From NCBI GenBank assembly GCA_913031285.1, contig CAJWEI010000020.1, positions 1 through 44,452 of the forward strand: a DNA stretch of 44,452 nucleotides, read 5' to 3'. Position numbers and translations under genes: made by a program. A model generated the notes under the pieces. It saw only the letters and a program-made list of their open reading frames with translations. It did no database searches and was not told where the DNA came from. Positions 1 through 10,798 of this stretch are shown in pieces (positions within the stretch are counted from its first letter, which is position 1; each line of letters begins with the position of its first letter). The DNA comes from an uncultured Alphaproteobacteria bacterium. Lineage in GTDB: Bacteria; Pseudomonadota; Alphaproteobacteria; Rhodobacterales; Rhodobacteraceae.

Positions 1-1
1 G

Positions 2-1749
<1,748 letters not shown>

Positions 1750-1760
1750 AGGAGCCCTTA

Positions 1761-2186
1761 ATGGCACAGACTATGCAATTTGATCTGGTCAGCCCAGAGC
1801 GTCGTTTGGCTTCACTTGAAGTGACCGCCGTACAAATCCCGGGCTCTGAAGGGGACTTAACGGCTATGCCTGGGCACATGCATCTTATCACTACTTTGCG
1901 TCCAGGAGTTCTGAAAGTTTCTGGTTCAGGCGGGGATCAAGAGTTTGTAGTCACTGGTGGGTTTGCAGAAGTCGGCGAAGGCCTGACTGTTTTAGCTGAA
2001 AATGCGGTTTTGCGGTCCGATATGAAGCAGAGCGATTTTGACAACATGATGCAAGAGGCAAAAAAAAGTTATGACCAAGTCAAAGAAAATGCTGTGAGTG
2101 AACCGGCCCTTATTGATGAAGCAAAAAAAATGATGTCTGATATGGTTGCTTTGGGTGATGAGATTGGTCTGAACACTGGTCGGTAA
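1761..2186 (+). CDS. atpC: ATP synthase F1 epsilon subunit
   Basis: A protein of 141 residues. The N-terminal beta-sandwich is recognisable from MQFDLVSPERRLASLEVTAV, GSEGDLTAMPGHMHLITTL and VTGGFAEV. A shorter helical C-terminal part follows. Epsilon joins the rotor stalk to the c-ring and can inhibit ATP hydrolysis. The gene follows atpD by 11 bases with AAGGAG (1749-1754) in front of ATG 1761. It is the last gene of the atp operon here. No strong intrinsic terminator with a T-run is seen directly after it, although an imperfect hairpin occurs at 2326-2355. Confidence 0.95.
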   Translation: MAQTMQFDLVSPERRLASLEVTAVQIPGSEGDLTAMPGHMHLITTLRPGVLKVSGSGGDQEFVVTGGFAEVGEGLTVLAENAVLRSDMKQSDFDNMMQEAKKSYDQVKENAVSEPALIDEAKKMMSDMVALGDEIGLNTGR

Positions 2187-2562
2187 AGTTAAGATTACTT
2201 AATAGATATCGTGTTTTAATACAGGTGACTAGTTGTATTTTATGTATATTATTAGCGTAGAAGTCTAGCCAGCGTGCTGCCTTTAACTTGAAGAAATTTC
2301 TTCTTCCCATAACATCAAGTGACTGGCACCTTGTGTTAGCATTCCGCAAGGGTGCAAGTTGTATTGCCAAGAAATGTTAGCTTTGTATCTAATTAAGTAT
2401 TCCTATTAATCAAATTTATTGCAGTTGTAATTACGTTTAAAATGGCATGATTGGTTTTTAAATTAGAATTAGATGGTATGAAAAGGATACTGATGCAATG
2501 CTGTTACAATAACGAATATATAAAGAGGAGTTGAATTTACAAAATTAATTAGGAAGCATGAA
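2187..2562. other. Intergenic region after atpC without a convincing gene
   Basis: AT-rich stretch with no credible reading frame. It holds a perfect 14-base palindrome, GAAGAAATTTCTTC, at 2290-2303. It also holds an imperfect hairpin, GCACCTTG (2326-2333) pairing with CAAGGGTGC (2347-2355) with one bulged G. The hairpin has no T-run behind it, so it is a weak candidate for ending the atp transcript. Function of either element is unknown. Confidence 0.4.
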
Positions 2563-2594
2563 TTAAAAAAAGAGCAGCTTATGAGCTGCTCTTT
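2563..2594 (-). terminator. Rho-independent terminator of the start-less porin copy
   Basis: An 11-base-pair perfect stem, AAAGAGCAGCT (2569-2579) against AGCTGCTCTTT (2584-2594), with a 4-base loop. On the minus strand it is followed by a run of T (the A-run at 2565-2571). It lies 24 bases beyond the minus-strand porin stop. It differs in sequence from the terminator of the intact porin, so the two porins have independent 3' ends. Confidence 0.85.
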
Positions 2595-2617
2595 CTATCT
2601 AAATTAAGTTAGTAAAC

Positions 2618-3457
2618 TTAAAACGTGAACCCAACTCCTAGGATCATAGTATCATTTGAGTCTGTAGCAGCATTAAGTGAAACTCCGCCACCCATAGCTA
2701 CAGAAGCATCGATTTCATATGCATCTTCTTCGTCTGTCGCATAAGAAACTGTCATGTTGCCAGCAGAGTAGGATACGCTTGCATTCCAGTCTTCTTGATT
2801 GTCAGCTGAATAAGACAAAGATACGTCACCCATTGAGTAGCCAATACCAAACTCAGTTACAGCATCCGCACCATCTACCATATCAGCGCTTGCGCTCAAT
2901 GTCGCGCCTGGCATCGCTTCAAACGATGCAGATACTTTATAAGCAGATTTACCATTGTCGTTAGCATCTGTACCAACTACACCAACAGAAATTGCTCCCA
3001 TTGCGCCAGAAGCACTGTAAGACATTTGAGGCTTACCAGTAGCTGCTTCGGTGTCATACGTTAGACCGATTGAAACGCCGCCTATTGAAGTACTTACACC
3101 GATGTCACCATTTTGATCGTCATCATACAGATCGTCAATTGCTTGATTGTCAAATGTTACCGATGTTCCTCCCATCGAAACAGTAACGCCTGGTGTGCCA
3201 ATGTCACCAGCTTGCGAGTCAAGTTCTTTGTCTGCGTAGTCAGCAATTTTACCGCCACCAATATCGTCACCCACTGACAAAGTCATTCCGCCATCTGTGG
3301 TAACAGATGCGCTAATTCCGATATCCATACCGGACCATACTTCACTGGTGGTATTGTTGCTCAGAACGCCTGCGCCAGCGCGACCAGATAGGCTAACTTC
3401 AGCTGCTGCAAGACTTGCAGTCATTGCTAGAGCTGTAGTTGCGAGAAGAACATGTTT
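2618..3457 (-). pseudogene. Porin paralogue lacking its start codon (silent copy)
   Basis: Encodes an outer-membrane beta-barrel porin homologous to the intact copy at 9187-10029. By eye about three quarters of residues agree, including GRAGAGVLS, GDIGTPGV, FDNQ..DDLYDDDQ and the terminal GVGFTF with the final Phe typical of barrels. The reading frame is open and codes the complete signal peptide from codon 2 (KHVLLATTALAMTASLAAAE). However, the codon where ATG should be is ACT (3458-3460). Between there and the in-frame stop at 3494-3496 there is no ATG, GTG or TTG. The first internal ATG (3424) is in mid signal peptide and has no ribosome binding site. As it stands it should not be translated into an exported porin. 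It could be a decaying duplicate or a silent cassette awaiting recombination with a promoter and start. An unusual start codon such as ATT is not present in a suitable place either. Confidence 0.75.
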
Positions 3458-3635
3458 AGTCGGTTTTAAGACATTTTTTGTGACATTTTGACGCTAATGA
3501 ACAATTAAAAGTCGTTTATTGGTTATTTTGGAAAAGTAAAAAGTATATTTTTTATATATAAAGTATTTTATTTTACTAACAAGTATAAAATATAGACTCT
3601 TAAGGTTATATTTTAAATACTAAGGAGTATAATTT
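3458..3635. other. AT-rich spacer with three 20-bp-spaced direct repeats before the recombinase
   Basis: Porin homology stops abruptly at 3457/3458. The spacer up to the recombinase ATG is strongly AT-rich. AAGTATWWWW occurs at 3541, 3561 and 3581, exactly 20 bases apart, which is about two helical turns. Related AGTAT words lie nearby (around 3626). The region must hold the recombinase promoter. The repeats could be arm-type binding sites for the recombinase or operators; both are inference. Confidence 0.4.
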
Positions 3636-4559
3636 ATGTATGCACATACTAAACCTATCGAATTTACAGCCCAAATTACTAAGAATTTTTCGTTTGATCA
3701 CTTTTTTCAAAACCTCTATTTGCCATACATCAAGTCTTACAAAAAGACCTTTAGCCATGACAAATATACCTATTATAAAAACTTGTCGCCGTACTTTGGG
3801 AGTACTATGATCCATGAGGTAAAGGCATTTGAGGTTGATGTCTGGATTGGACTGCAAGTAGAAGCAGGTTATGCTAATTCTACGATAATTAAACATTTAG
3901 TACTCTTAAAACGCATGTTGCGTGTTGCAGTTCGTTGGGAATTAATTCCAAATGACAATGCAGTCAACAATCACCGTAAAATTTCCTTGGGTGATCTACG
4001 ACAAAGGTTTCTGACTCCCCAAGAAGTTTCTGCGCTCATAAGTTGTTGTTATAAGAGCAAGCACCCGTTTTTGGGTTTTGTCGTTGAACTCTTAATCCTA
4101 ACTGGCGCGCGCTGCGGTGAAATTCGTCTTGCCAAGTGGTGTCATATCGATATGCAAGAGAGCGCTTTAGTCGTTCCAATCAGTAAATCGGGCAAAAGGC
4201 GGGTTATTTATCTAAGCGAAAAGGCCAAAGAAATTATAATTGCCATTCGCAATAAGTCAGAGAATTTGGGTTTTCCGATGATGCGCAACTCTTATTTGAT
4301 AAAAAACCCAAAGACTGGAAAACCATATAATGATTTCCAGGTTTCTTTTGCCAAAGCGCGATCTGAAATTGGGATCGAGGATGTACGCATCCACGATTTA
4401 CGCCATACCTATGCAAGTATTCTAATTCAAAACGGCGTAACACTTTATGAGGTTCAAAAACTTTTAGGACATTCTAGCCCAAACATGACACAGCGATATG
4501 CCCATCTCAATCCCAACAACCTTAGGCAAATTGTCAATAATCTGCCAGGATTGTTCTAA
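3636..4559 (+). CDS. Tyrosine recombinase / site-specific integrase
   Basis: A phage-integrase-family protein of 307 residues. An N-terminal SAM-like core-binding domain (about 20-105) precedes the catalytic domain (about 125-300). The full catalytic set is visible: Arg159 in LTGARCGEIRL, a beta-hairpin Lys in KSGKRR (184-187), His253 and Arg256 in IHDLRHTYAS, His279 in LLGHSS and the nucleophile Tyr288 in TQRYAHL. AAGGAG at 3622-3627 stands eight bases before ATG 3636. It lies between the truncated 5' end of the silent porin and the minus-strand holA, only 20 bases from the latter's stop. No other phage or island genes are seen around it. It could be the remnant of an integrative element or a dedicated invertase for the porin pair. 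Catalytically it looks intact. Confidence 0.92.
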   Translation: MYAHTKPIEFTAQITKNFSFDHFFQNLYLPYIKSYKKTFSHDKYTYYKNLSPYFGSTMIHEVKAFEVDVWIGLQVEAGYANSTIIKHLVLLKRMLRVAVRWELIPNDNAVNNHRKISLGDLRQRFLTPQEVSALISCCYKSKHPFLGFVVELLILTGARCGEIRLAKWCHIDMQESALVVPISKSGKRRVIYLSEKAKEIIIAIRNKSENLGFPMMRNSYLIKNPKTGKPYNDFQVSFAKARSEIGIEDVRIHDLRHTYASILIQNGVTLYEVQKLLGHSSPNMTQRYAHLNPNNLRQIVNNLPGLF

Positions 4560-4579
4560 AGGCTTTAAAAATTCTATGC

Positions 4580-5599
4580 TTATCTGATTGCCATCATTGC
4601 AAGTCTGATCATAACACGTTCTACTAAAGCAATTCCAGGTGCATTCTGACCAGCTGATCTCAGATTTAAATCGGCATCGGTCAACATCTCAAGCGCTAAT
4701 TTTGACTTAGCCACACCCCAACTAGCGGCTTGCCTCTGTAACCGATCGCGACGCAGTCCATAGACTGGAGGGCGTAGTGCACCGATACCAGCAGGATCTG
4801 ACGCAATGACAAACAAAGATTTAAAATGGCGTGTAGCACTTATGCATAGAGAAACAGGCTGTGTTCCTTGCGAGATAAGCCGTTCTATAATCGGAGAAAT
4901 CTCGTCAGATCGACCCTCTGCAACACAATTTAGAACATCGTCCAAACCCGCCTCATTAGACAGTGGTGCACAGGCTTCTATGTCCTCGATCGTTACAGGG
5001 GTTGCATCGCTCAGCTTATAGAGCGCAAGTTTTTCTAAAGTTTTCTGAAAATCACCCGGCTCTATTGTTCGCGACAAGGCTGTTAGGGCTTCGAGAGCGT
5101 GTGAACCCAAGGATTTAAAGCCCGCCTTGTCCAACCGAGCTTGAACTTCCTGTTGCGTGGGAGGATTCACATAAATTGCGGCGGCATATGCGTTAGCATG
5201 GACTTCAAAGAGTTTTCTGAGCCCTGATGTCGCTCTAAGTTGTCCCGCGGTAATCACAATTTGGGCATCGCCTGTATTCCAATCCTCAACCGCGGCAGAT
5301 ATAATCTTTATTAAAGTGTCAGAGGCGTCCTCTAAAAGGGTGACTCTTGGGCCAGGGAAAAAGCTCTGCGACTTGATCGCATCACTAAAAAGAGCAGGGT
5401 CTTTCCGAAGCTCTGACGAAGAAATCCGACTTAGTCGCATTTCTTTTTCTCCATTTGGTCCAATTAGGGACTTTACCAAAGCCTGCCGTTTAAGAGCGAC
5501 GCGCATGGCGTCTAAGCCATATATTAAGACACCCAGCCGGTCAGCTTCTGGTGCTTCAAAATATGTGCTGGCTCTATTGGCTGGAAGTTTCAAAATCAC
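4580..5599 (-). CDS. holA: DNA polymerase III delta subunit
   Basis: Delta is the clamp-loader subunit that opens the beta sliding clamp. The frame shows the family pattern in order: [28 protein letters not shown], a central ITAGQLRATSGLRKLFE and the C-terminal ALRPPVYGLRRDRLQRQ and LNLRSAGQNAP. The longest frame begins at ATG 5626 (348 residues). I prefer GTG 5599 (VILKLPAN, 339 residues) because it matches the usual beginning of the family and follows a purine-rich GACAGGG. Either way it overlaps the end of lptE (by 26 bases with the GTG), so the genes are translationally coupled. It is the third gene of leuS-lptE-holA, a common alphaproteobacterial order. Confidence 0.88.
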   Translation of the reverse strand: MILKLPANRASTYFEAPEADRLGVLIYGLDAMRVALKRQALVKSLIGPNGEKEMRLSRISSSELRKDPALFSDAIKSQSFFPGPRVTLLEDASDTLIKIISAAVEDWNTGDAQIVITAGQLRATSGLRKLFEVHANAYAAAIYVNPPTQQEVQARLDKAGFKSLGSHALEALTALSRTIEPGDFQKTLEKLALYKLSDATPVTIEDIEACAPLSNEAGLDDVLNCVAEGRSDEISPIIERLISQGTQPVSLCISATRHFKSLFVIASDPAGIGALRPPVYGLRRDRLQRQAASWGVAKSKLALEMLTDADLNLRSAGQNAPGIALVERVMIRLAMMAIR

Positions 5600-6077
5600 C
5601 CCTGTCAGCTGCGAAAAACAATTCATAAATAATTTTATCAGCTAGCATTGTCATTAACCGCTGAGTTGCATCACGGCTTGAGGCGTCACTGGCAACGGAC
5701 GTGGCTAGAGTCGAATATCCAGTAAAACCCTGAACGCGGCCACTGATAACAGTTTTGTCATCACGGCTCCGGCTTAAATCATAAGTGGCAAAGCCTTCCA
5801 ACAGTGCCCTATGTGCTCGTCCATTTTCACCAATGGCCGCCCGCGACGATGTTTCCGAAATATCAAAAGATAATTTATATTCTCCGTCGTCAGCGTCTTT
5901 CAGGCGTTTGTTCAGTTGATGATATAAAACATAGCCTGCCCTGTCTGACGGAGCTTCAATTGAGACGTTTGCCTCCAAGTGGTTGGCCGAACCCGAGCGC
6001 CCATAAATGGGTTGATACCCACACGATGCTGAGACAAGGCAAAATCCCACCAAAAAAAAATGCCTAGACAACCACAT
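5574..6077 (-). CDS. lptE: LPS-assembly lipoprotein LptE
   Basis: An outer-membrane lipoprotein of 167 residues that plugs the LptD barrel during lipopolysaccharide insertion. It has a short signal peptide, a lipobox-like VSASCGYQP with the lipidated Cys near residue 19, and the CGYQPIYG start of the mature protein typical of alphaproteobacterial LptE. A conserved C-terminal region follows ([17 protein letters not shown]). The start overlaps the leuS 3' end by 14 bases and the end overlaps holA, giving a tight three-gene operon. Identification rests on the motif and the gene order. Confidence 0.88.
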   Translation of the reverse strand: MWLSRHFFLVGFCLVSASCGYQPIYGRSGSANHLEANVSIEAPSDRAGYVLYHQLNKRLKDADDGEYKLSFDISETSSRAAIGENGRAHRALLEGFATYDLSRSRDDKTVISGRVQGFTGYSTLATSVASDASSRDATQRLMTMLADKIIYELFFAADRGDFETSSQ

Positions 6078-8628
6078 TTACAATTCGCCCAGGAACCACA
6101 ATAACTTTTTTCGGGTCTACCCCGTCAAGTGCCCTAATTACCGCCTCTTCCATCAGAGCAAGTTTTTCAATTTCAGATTTATCCAGATCTTTAGAAATAA
6201 TAATTTCAGAACGGCGTTTTCCGTTAACTTGAACGGGTAGAGTTACCGTTGCTTCAACCAACATAGTTTCGTCGAATTCTGGCCAAGCAGCGTGTGCAAT
6301 CAATCCAGTGCCACCCTGACGTTGCCAGATATCTTCCGCCAGATGTGGGGTCATTGGCGACATCAACTGGGCAAGTGTGACTATGGCTTCTTTCTGCGCC
6401 GTCGCACTAGCCATAGATTTAGACAGAGTATTAGTGAAAGAATAAATCTTTGCGATAGCAGCGTTAAACCCAAAGCTCTCAATGCCTAGTGTTACATCAC
6501 GGATTGTCTTATGCATTTCTTGCAAGAGGCTTTTATCGCCGTTAGTGCGCTTGTCAGAGGTCATCTGAGCTACTCGGTCAGATATCGACCATACCCTGCC
6601 AAGAAACTTGTAGGCCGCCTCTGCGCCGCTCGCAGTCCATTCTACATCTCTTTCTGGAGGGCTATCTGAAAGGACAAACCAACGTGCTGTATCCGCTCCA
6701 TACTGCTCAATGATGCGTTCAGGGTCTACAACATTATTCTTTGATTTTGACATCTTGGATGATGGAATAATCTCGACTTGGCGCCCGTCTGCAATTAAAT
6801 AGGCTTTGTTGTCCCGAAATTCGATTTCTTCGGGATAGTGGTAGAGTGGTCGTCCGTCATCCTTATTTGTTTTAAAGATGGCATGAGTAACCATTCCTTG
6901 CGTAAAGAGTGCATTAAAAGGCTCCTGGGCATTTTTCTGGTTTGCATGCCCTGTTAACTGCATGGCACGACAGAAAAAACGTGAATACAAAAGATGCAAG
7001 ATAGCATGTTCGACGCCGCCGATATATTGATCAACATTCATCCAGTAATTCAGGTCTTTCTGCTGGGTGGGAGTCGCTGCATTTGGCGAAGTAAAACGGG
7101 TAAAATACCAGGAACTGTCAACGAATGTATCCATTGTATCAGTTTCACGCTGGGCTGGTGCTCCACACGATGGACAGTCGCAATCGCGCCAAGTAAGATG
7201 ACGGTCCAGCGGGTTTCCTGGTTTGTCAAAAGTCACATCATCCGGCAAACAGATGGGCAGGTTCTCTTTTTTTTCTGGCACTACCCCACAAGTTTTACAG
7301 TGAACCACCGGGATGGGGCACCCCCAATAACGTTGGCGACTTAGGCCCCAGTCGCGCAGTCGGTAATTGGTGACGCCTTTGCCCCAGCCGTGGCTTTCAG
7401 CATGAGTGATCGTCGCATCAATAGCCTCTTGGCCCGTCGCAATATCCAGACCTGCAAAGTGTTTTATCCATCGCACCCTTTCGCTTTTGGGCGGGACAAA
7501 TGCCTTTGCTTCCACTGGCGTTTCATCATTAAGCGCAAAGAAAGTATCTATGACCTTGAGATTATATTTGCGTGAAAAATCCAAGTCACGCTGATCATGC
7601 GCAGGGCAGGCAAAGACAGCGCCAGTCCCATAATCCATCAAAATAAAGTTTGCCACCCATACTGGCAATTCCCAATCTGGATTAAGAGGATGGCGCACTC
7701 TTATGCCAGTATCGATGCCTTTTTTATCAGCCTTTTCCATATCGGCTTCAGAGGTACTCATCTGGCGGCATTCTTTATTAAATGCTGCAATATCACTGTT
7801 TTCAGTCTCGAGATGGCGTGCCAGTGGATGATCTGCGGAAATGCCTACAAACGAAGCTCCCATAAGGGTATCTGGGCGCGTCGTATAAACATCTATCGCA
7901 CTAAAACCGTCTGGCGCTGCTATGGTATCAAAGCTGAATTCAAGACCACGGGATTTCCCAATCCAATTTGCCTGCATCAGTTTTACTTTGGCAGGCCAAT
8001 TATCCAGTCCATCAATGGCGTCAAGCAAATCGCCCGCAAAATCTGAAATCTTGAAGAACCATTGCGTTAATTCGCGGCGTTCAACGAAGGCTCCTGAGCG
8101 CCATCCACGACCATTCTCGACTTGCTCGTTGGCCAAAACAGTCATGTCGACCGGATCCCAATTCACGACCGCATTTTTGCGATACACTAGGTCTGACTTT
8201 AGAAAGTCCAGAAATAACGCTTGCTGTTGCCCGTAATATTCTGGGTCGCAAGTCGCAAACTCACGCGACCAGTCGATCGAAAGGCCAAGCGGCTTCATCT
8301 GTTGGCGCATCTGGTCTATATTGTCATATGTCCAGTCTTTTGGATGGCCTCCTATGGCCATTGCGGCATTTTCAGCTGGCATCCCAAAAGCGTCCCAGCC
8401 CATGGGATGCAAGACATTATGCCCCGTACTCATCTTATAGCGCGCAATAACATCGCCCATTGTATAATTGCGCACATGACCGATATGCAATTTCCCTGAT
8501 GGATAAGGAAACATTTCAAGCACATAATACTTAGGCCGACTCTCATCTCGTACTGCCTTAAATACCCCAGACTTGTCCCAAGCTTTTTGCCATTTTGGCT
8601 CAATCTCAGCAGCTAAATAGCGTGACAT
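6064..8628 (-). CDS. leuS: Leucyl-tRNA synthetase
   Basis: A class Ia synthetase of 854 residues, the normal length. It charges tRNA-Leu. The HIGH motif is at about 48-51 ([15 protein letters not shown]) and the KMSKS loop at about 625-629 ([10 protein letters not shown]). The CP1 editing domain lies between them, with [11 protein letters not shown] and the downstream [16 protein letters not shown] zinc-ribbon-like part with CKTCG and [10 protein letters not shown] is visible around residue 460-500. The anticodon-binding and C-terminal domains follow. It is the first gene of leuS-lptE-holA. Its upstream region is shared, divergently, with the intact porin. Confidence 0.98.
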   Translation of the reverse strand: MSRYLAAEIEPKWQKAWDKSGVFKAVRDESRPKYYVLEMFPYPSGKLHIGHVRNYTMGDVIARYKMSTGHNVLHPMGWDAFGMPAENAAMAIGGHPKDWTYDNIDQMRQQMKPLGLSIDWSREFATCDPEYYGQQQALFLDFLKSDLVYRKNAVVNWDPVDMTVLANEQVENGRGWRSGAFVERRELTQWFFKISDFAGDLLDAIDGLDNWPAKVKLMQANWIGKSRGLEFSFDTIAAPDGFSAIDVYTTRPDTLMGASFVGISADHPLARHLETENSDIAAFNKECRQMSTSEADMEKADKKGIDTGIRVRHPLNPDWELPVWVANFILMDYGTGAVFACPAHDQRDLDFSRKYNLKVIDTFFALNDETPVEAKAFVPPKSERVRWIKHFAGLDIATGQEAIDATITHAESHGWGKGVTNYRLRDWGLSRQRYWGCPIPVVHCKTCGVVPEKKENLPICLPDDVTFDKPGNPLDRHLTWRDCDCPSCGAPAQRETDTMDTFVDSSWYFTRFTSPNAATPTQQKDLNYWMNVDQYIGGVEHAILHLLYSRFFCRAMQLTGHANQKNAQEPFNALFTQGMVTHAIFKTNKDDGRPLYHYPEEIEFRDNKAYLIADGRQVEIIPSSKMSKSKNNVVDPERIIEQYGADTARWFVLSDSPPERDVEWTASGAEAAYKFLGRVWSISDRVAQMTSDKRTNGDKSLLQEMHKTIRDVTLGIESFGFNAAIAKIYSFTNTLSKSMASATAQKEAIVTLAQLMSPMTPHLAEDIWQRQGGTGLIAHAAWPEFDETMLVEATVTLPVQVNGKRRSEIIISKDLDKSEIEKLALMEEAVIRALDGVDPKKVIVVPGRIVNVVV

Positions 8629-9186
8629 GAGTCTTCCTTTGCGAAACTATTGCTGTTTCCCTGATAAGGCTTTGCGTACAAAGGGTCCAGAGAGATAACT
8701 ATCATTTAGGTTGTTCAAACAAATTTATACAAATTAGGACTGATTACTAATTCTTGTCTCACTTGTTATACGCAAATATGGAGAAAATTTTTTGAAATAA
8801 AGTTCTTGAAAAACTACTGAATATCCCTCGTAGTTTAAATTCAGGAAGGCTGCATGAAGATTTACTAGAATCAAAGTAAGACCGATAAATGTAATAGAAT
8901 TTTATATCCACCGCTGATCACAGACCACCTAAAAATAGAAACAATTGAAACATTAAGTAAATTCACAATTAGAAAAATTCATAATCAAAGCCATACTATT
9001 AAGAAATTCAGGTTAAAAAATACGATTTAAACAGGAGAACTGTGGCAATGCTGCATCATTTTTAGTTGGCAAACAATAAACATCTCTCCATCTCTTGCAA
9101 AAGCACGGAGAAAAGGGCGATGACTCACTCATACCTGTGTAGGATTCACTTTCACGGGAATGGAATAACAAACCGAGGAAAAAAAT
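8629..9186. promoter_or_regulatory. Divergent intergenic region upstream of leuS and the intact porin
   Basis: About 560 bases without a credible gene. It must carry the leuS promoter (leftward) and the porin promoter (rightward); I cannot place their boxes with confidence. GAGG at 9175-9178 serves as ribosome binding site for the porin ATG 9187. A tiny frame of seven codons (GTG 9042 to TAG 9065) follows AGGAG at 9033-9037 and might be a leader peptide or chance. None of this region is found in front of the start-less porin copy. Confidence 0.45.
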
Positions 9187-10029
9187 ATGAAACATGTTCT
9201 TCTCGCGACTACAGCTCTAGCAATGACAGCAAGTCTCGCAGCAGCTGAAGTTAGCCTTTCGGGTCGTGCAGGCGCAGGCGTACTAAGCAAAGACGATTCA
9301 AGCGAAGTATGGTCTGGAATCGACATTGCAATCGGAGCTTCTGTTACAACCGATTCTGGAATGACTTTATCTGTCAGTGATGATATCGGCGGCGGTCAGC
9401 TAGCTGATTATGCCGACAAGGAATTGGACGATCAATCTGGTGACATTGGTACGCCAGGCGTTACAATTTCGATGAGCGGCACATCGGTCACTTTTGATAA
9501 CCAGGGCGTTGATGATCTCTATGATGACGATCAGACCGGAGATATCGGTGTGAGCACATCGTTTGGCGGCGTATCAATCGGTCTAACATACGATACCGAT
9601 GCAGCTGCAAATAAGCCACAATTGTCGTACAGCGCTTCTGGCGCAATTGGGGCAATATCTGTAGGCGTGATTGGTACAGACGCGGATGATAATGGCAAGT
9701 CAGCTTACGAAATTTCTGCTTCTTATGGGCTCATGCCTGGCGCTACTCTAAGTGTAAGCTCAGATAATGTAGATGGTTCTGATGCCGTAAACGAGGTCGG
9801 TATTAGTTACACGATGGGAGACGTAAGCTTTTCCTATTCGACAGACAGCGCCGAAGACTGGGATGCAGGCGTTAGCTACTCAACTGGCAACATGAGCGTT
9901 TCATATACAAATGACGAAAATGATGAATATGAAATAGATGCATCTGTAGACATGGGGGGTGGCGTTACTATGAATGCTGCAACTGATCATACAGAAACAT
10001 TCATTGTTGGTGTAGGTTTTACATTCTAA
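9187..10029 (+). CDS. Porin, intact expressed copy
   Basis: An outer-membrane porin of 280 residues that should form a trimeric general-diffusion channel. The first 20 residues are a Sec signal peptide (MKHVLLATTALAMTASLAAA, cleavage before EVSLSGRAG). Alternating beta strands with acidic loops (DDLYDDDQ, DADDNGKS, ENDEYEIDAS) fill the rest, and it ends in the barrel signature GVGFTF with terminal Phe. The mature protein is very acidic with few Lys/Arg, as in marine alphaproteobacterial porins. ATG 9187 is preceded by GAGG. Its paralogue at 2618-3457 is in the opposite orientation and lacks a start. The two share 65 of 68 bases over 9190-9257 (signal peptide) and then diverge. A strong terminator follows. 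Confidence 0.92.
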   Translation: MKHVLLATTALAMTASLAAAEVSLSGRAGAGVLSKDDSSEVWSGIDIAIGASVTTDSGMTLSVSDDIGGGQLADYADKELDDQSGDIGTPGVTISMSGTSVTFDNQGVDDLYDDDQTGDIGVSTSFGGVSIGLTYDTDAAANKPQLSYSASGAIGAISVGVIGTDADDNGKSAYEISASYGLMPGATLSVSSDNVDGSDAVNEVGISYTMGDVSFSYSTDSAEDWDAGVSYSTGNMSVSYTNDENDEYEIDASVDMGGGVTMNAATDHTETFIVGVGFTF

Positions 10030-10051
10030 TCTAAATTTTTTTTGGGTGAAG

Positions 10052-10080
10052 GAGCGGTCGTTTGACCGCTCTTTTTTTTT
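10052..10080 (+). terminator. Rho-independent terminator of the intact porin
   Basis: An 8-base-pair perfect GC-rich stem, GAGCGGTC (10052-10059) with GACCGCTC (10064-10071), a GTTT loop and nine T directly after it (10072-10080). It begins 22 bases after the porin stop. Confidence 0.93.
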
Positions 10081-10135
10081 GCACTTGCATTTTACTCTGG
10101 GTTGTTATGTGTAGAAGAAGTACTGAGGAAAAAAT

Positions 10136-10798
10136 ATGTTGCTGGGTAAAATTGAAAAACGTTTGGCCGAAGCTGAGTTTGAACATGGTAGAGAAGCTGG
10201 TAGCACTCTTCTGATTGCCGTTTCCAAAGTGCAACCAAATGAACGAGTCAAAGGTGTTTTAGAGCAAGGACACAGATGCTTTGGCGAGAACCGTGTTCAA
10301 GAGGCAGCTTCTAAGTGGCCGGAATTTCGGCAACAATTTGCAGATATTGATTTACATCTTATCGGTCCACTTCAGTCCAATAAGGTGCGCCAAGCTATGG
10401 AGCTTTTTGATTCGATTCATTCGTTAGATCGCCCTAAGCTTGCCCAAACGCTGGCGCGGATTGCACAGGAGCTTGGTAAATGCCCAGATATTTTCATTCA
10501 GGTCAACACAGGAAAAGAGTTACAAAAAGCTGGGCTTATGCCCGAGGACACCGATAACTTTGTCGCTGATTGCATAAAATTAGACTTGCCAATAAAGGGT
10601 TTGATGTGCATTCCGCCTTTTCACGAGCCAGCAATGCCACATTTTAAAAATCTTTCAAATATGGCCAAAAGAAACGGTCTTTTGGGCCTTTCGATGGGTA
10701 TGTCTAGTGATTTTGAAGATGCTATCCGGTATGGCGCAACACATGTTCGGGTTGGATCGGCTATTTTTGGCGACCGTGTTTATGAGGCAAAACAATAA
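10136..10798 (+). CDS. yggS: PLP homeostasis protein, YggS/PROSC family
   Basis: A cytoplasmic pyridoxal-phosphate-binding protein of 220 residues, implicated in B6 and amino-acid homeostasis, with no known catalytic reaction. The single-barrel fold is recognised by AVSK with the PLP lysine at residue 31, then FGENRVQE, HLIGPLQSNK, the PIKGLMCIPP strand and the phosphate-binding C-terminal LSMGMSSDFEDAI...GATHVRVGSAIFG. TGAGGA lies about ten bases before ATG 10136. Its 3' end overlaps the convergent L,D-transpeptidase gene by 38 bases. Confidence 0.95.
   Translation: MLLGKIEKRLAEAEFEHGREAGSTLLIAVSKVQPNERVKGVLEQGHRCFGENRVQEAASKWPEFRQQFADIDLHLIGPLQSNKVRQAMELFDSIHSLDRPKLAQTLARIAQELGKCPDIFIQVNTGKELQKAGLMPEDTDNFVADCIKLDLPIKGLMCIPPFHEPAMPHFKNLSNMAKRNGLLGLSMGMSSDFEDAIRYGATHVRVGSAIFGDRVYEAKQ

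Noticed and set aside
2189-2202. CtrA-like TTAA...TTAA box after atpC
   Set aside because: The spacing is six bases, not seven, and no promoter or gene is near.
3606-3896. Minus-strand 96-codon frame opposite the recombinase start
   Set aside because: Shadow of the AT-rich recombinase gene; no motif and no ribosome binding site.
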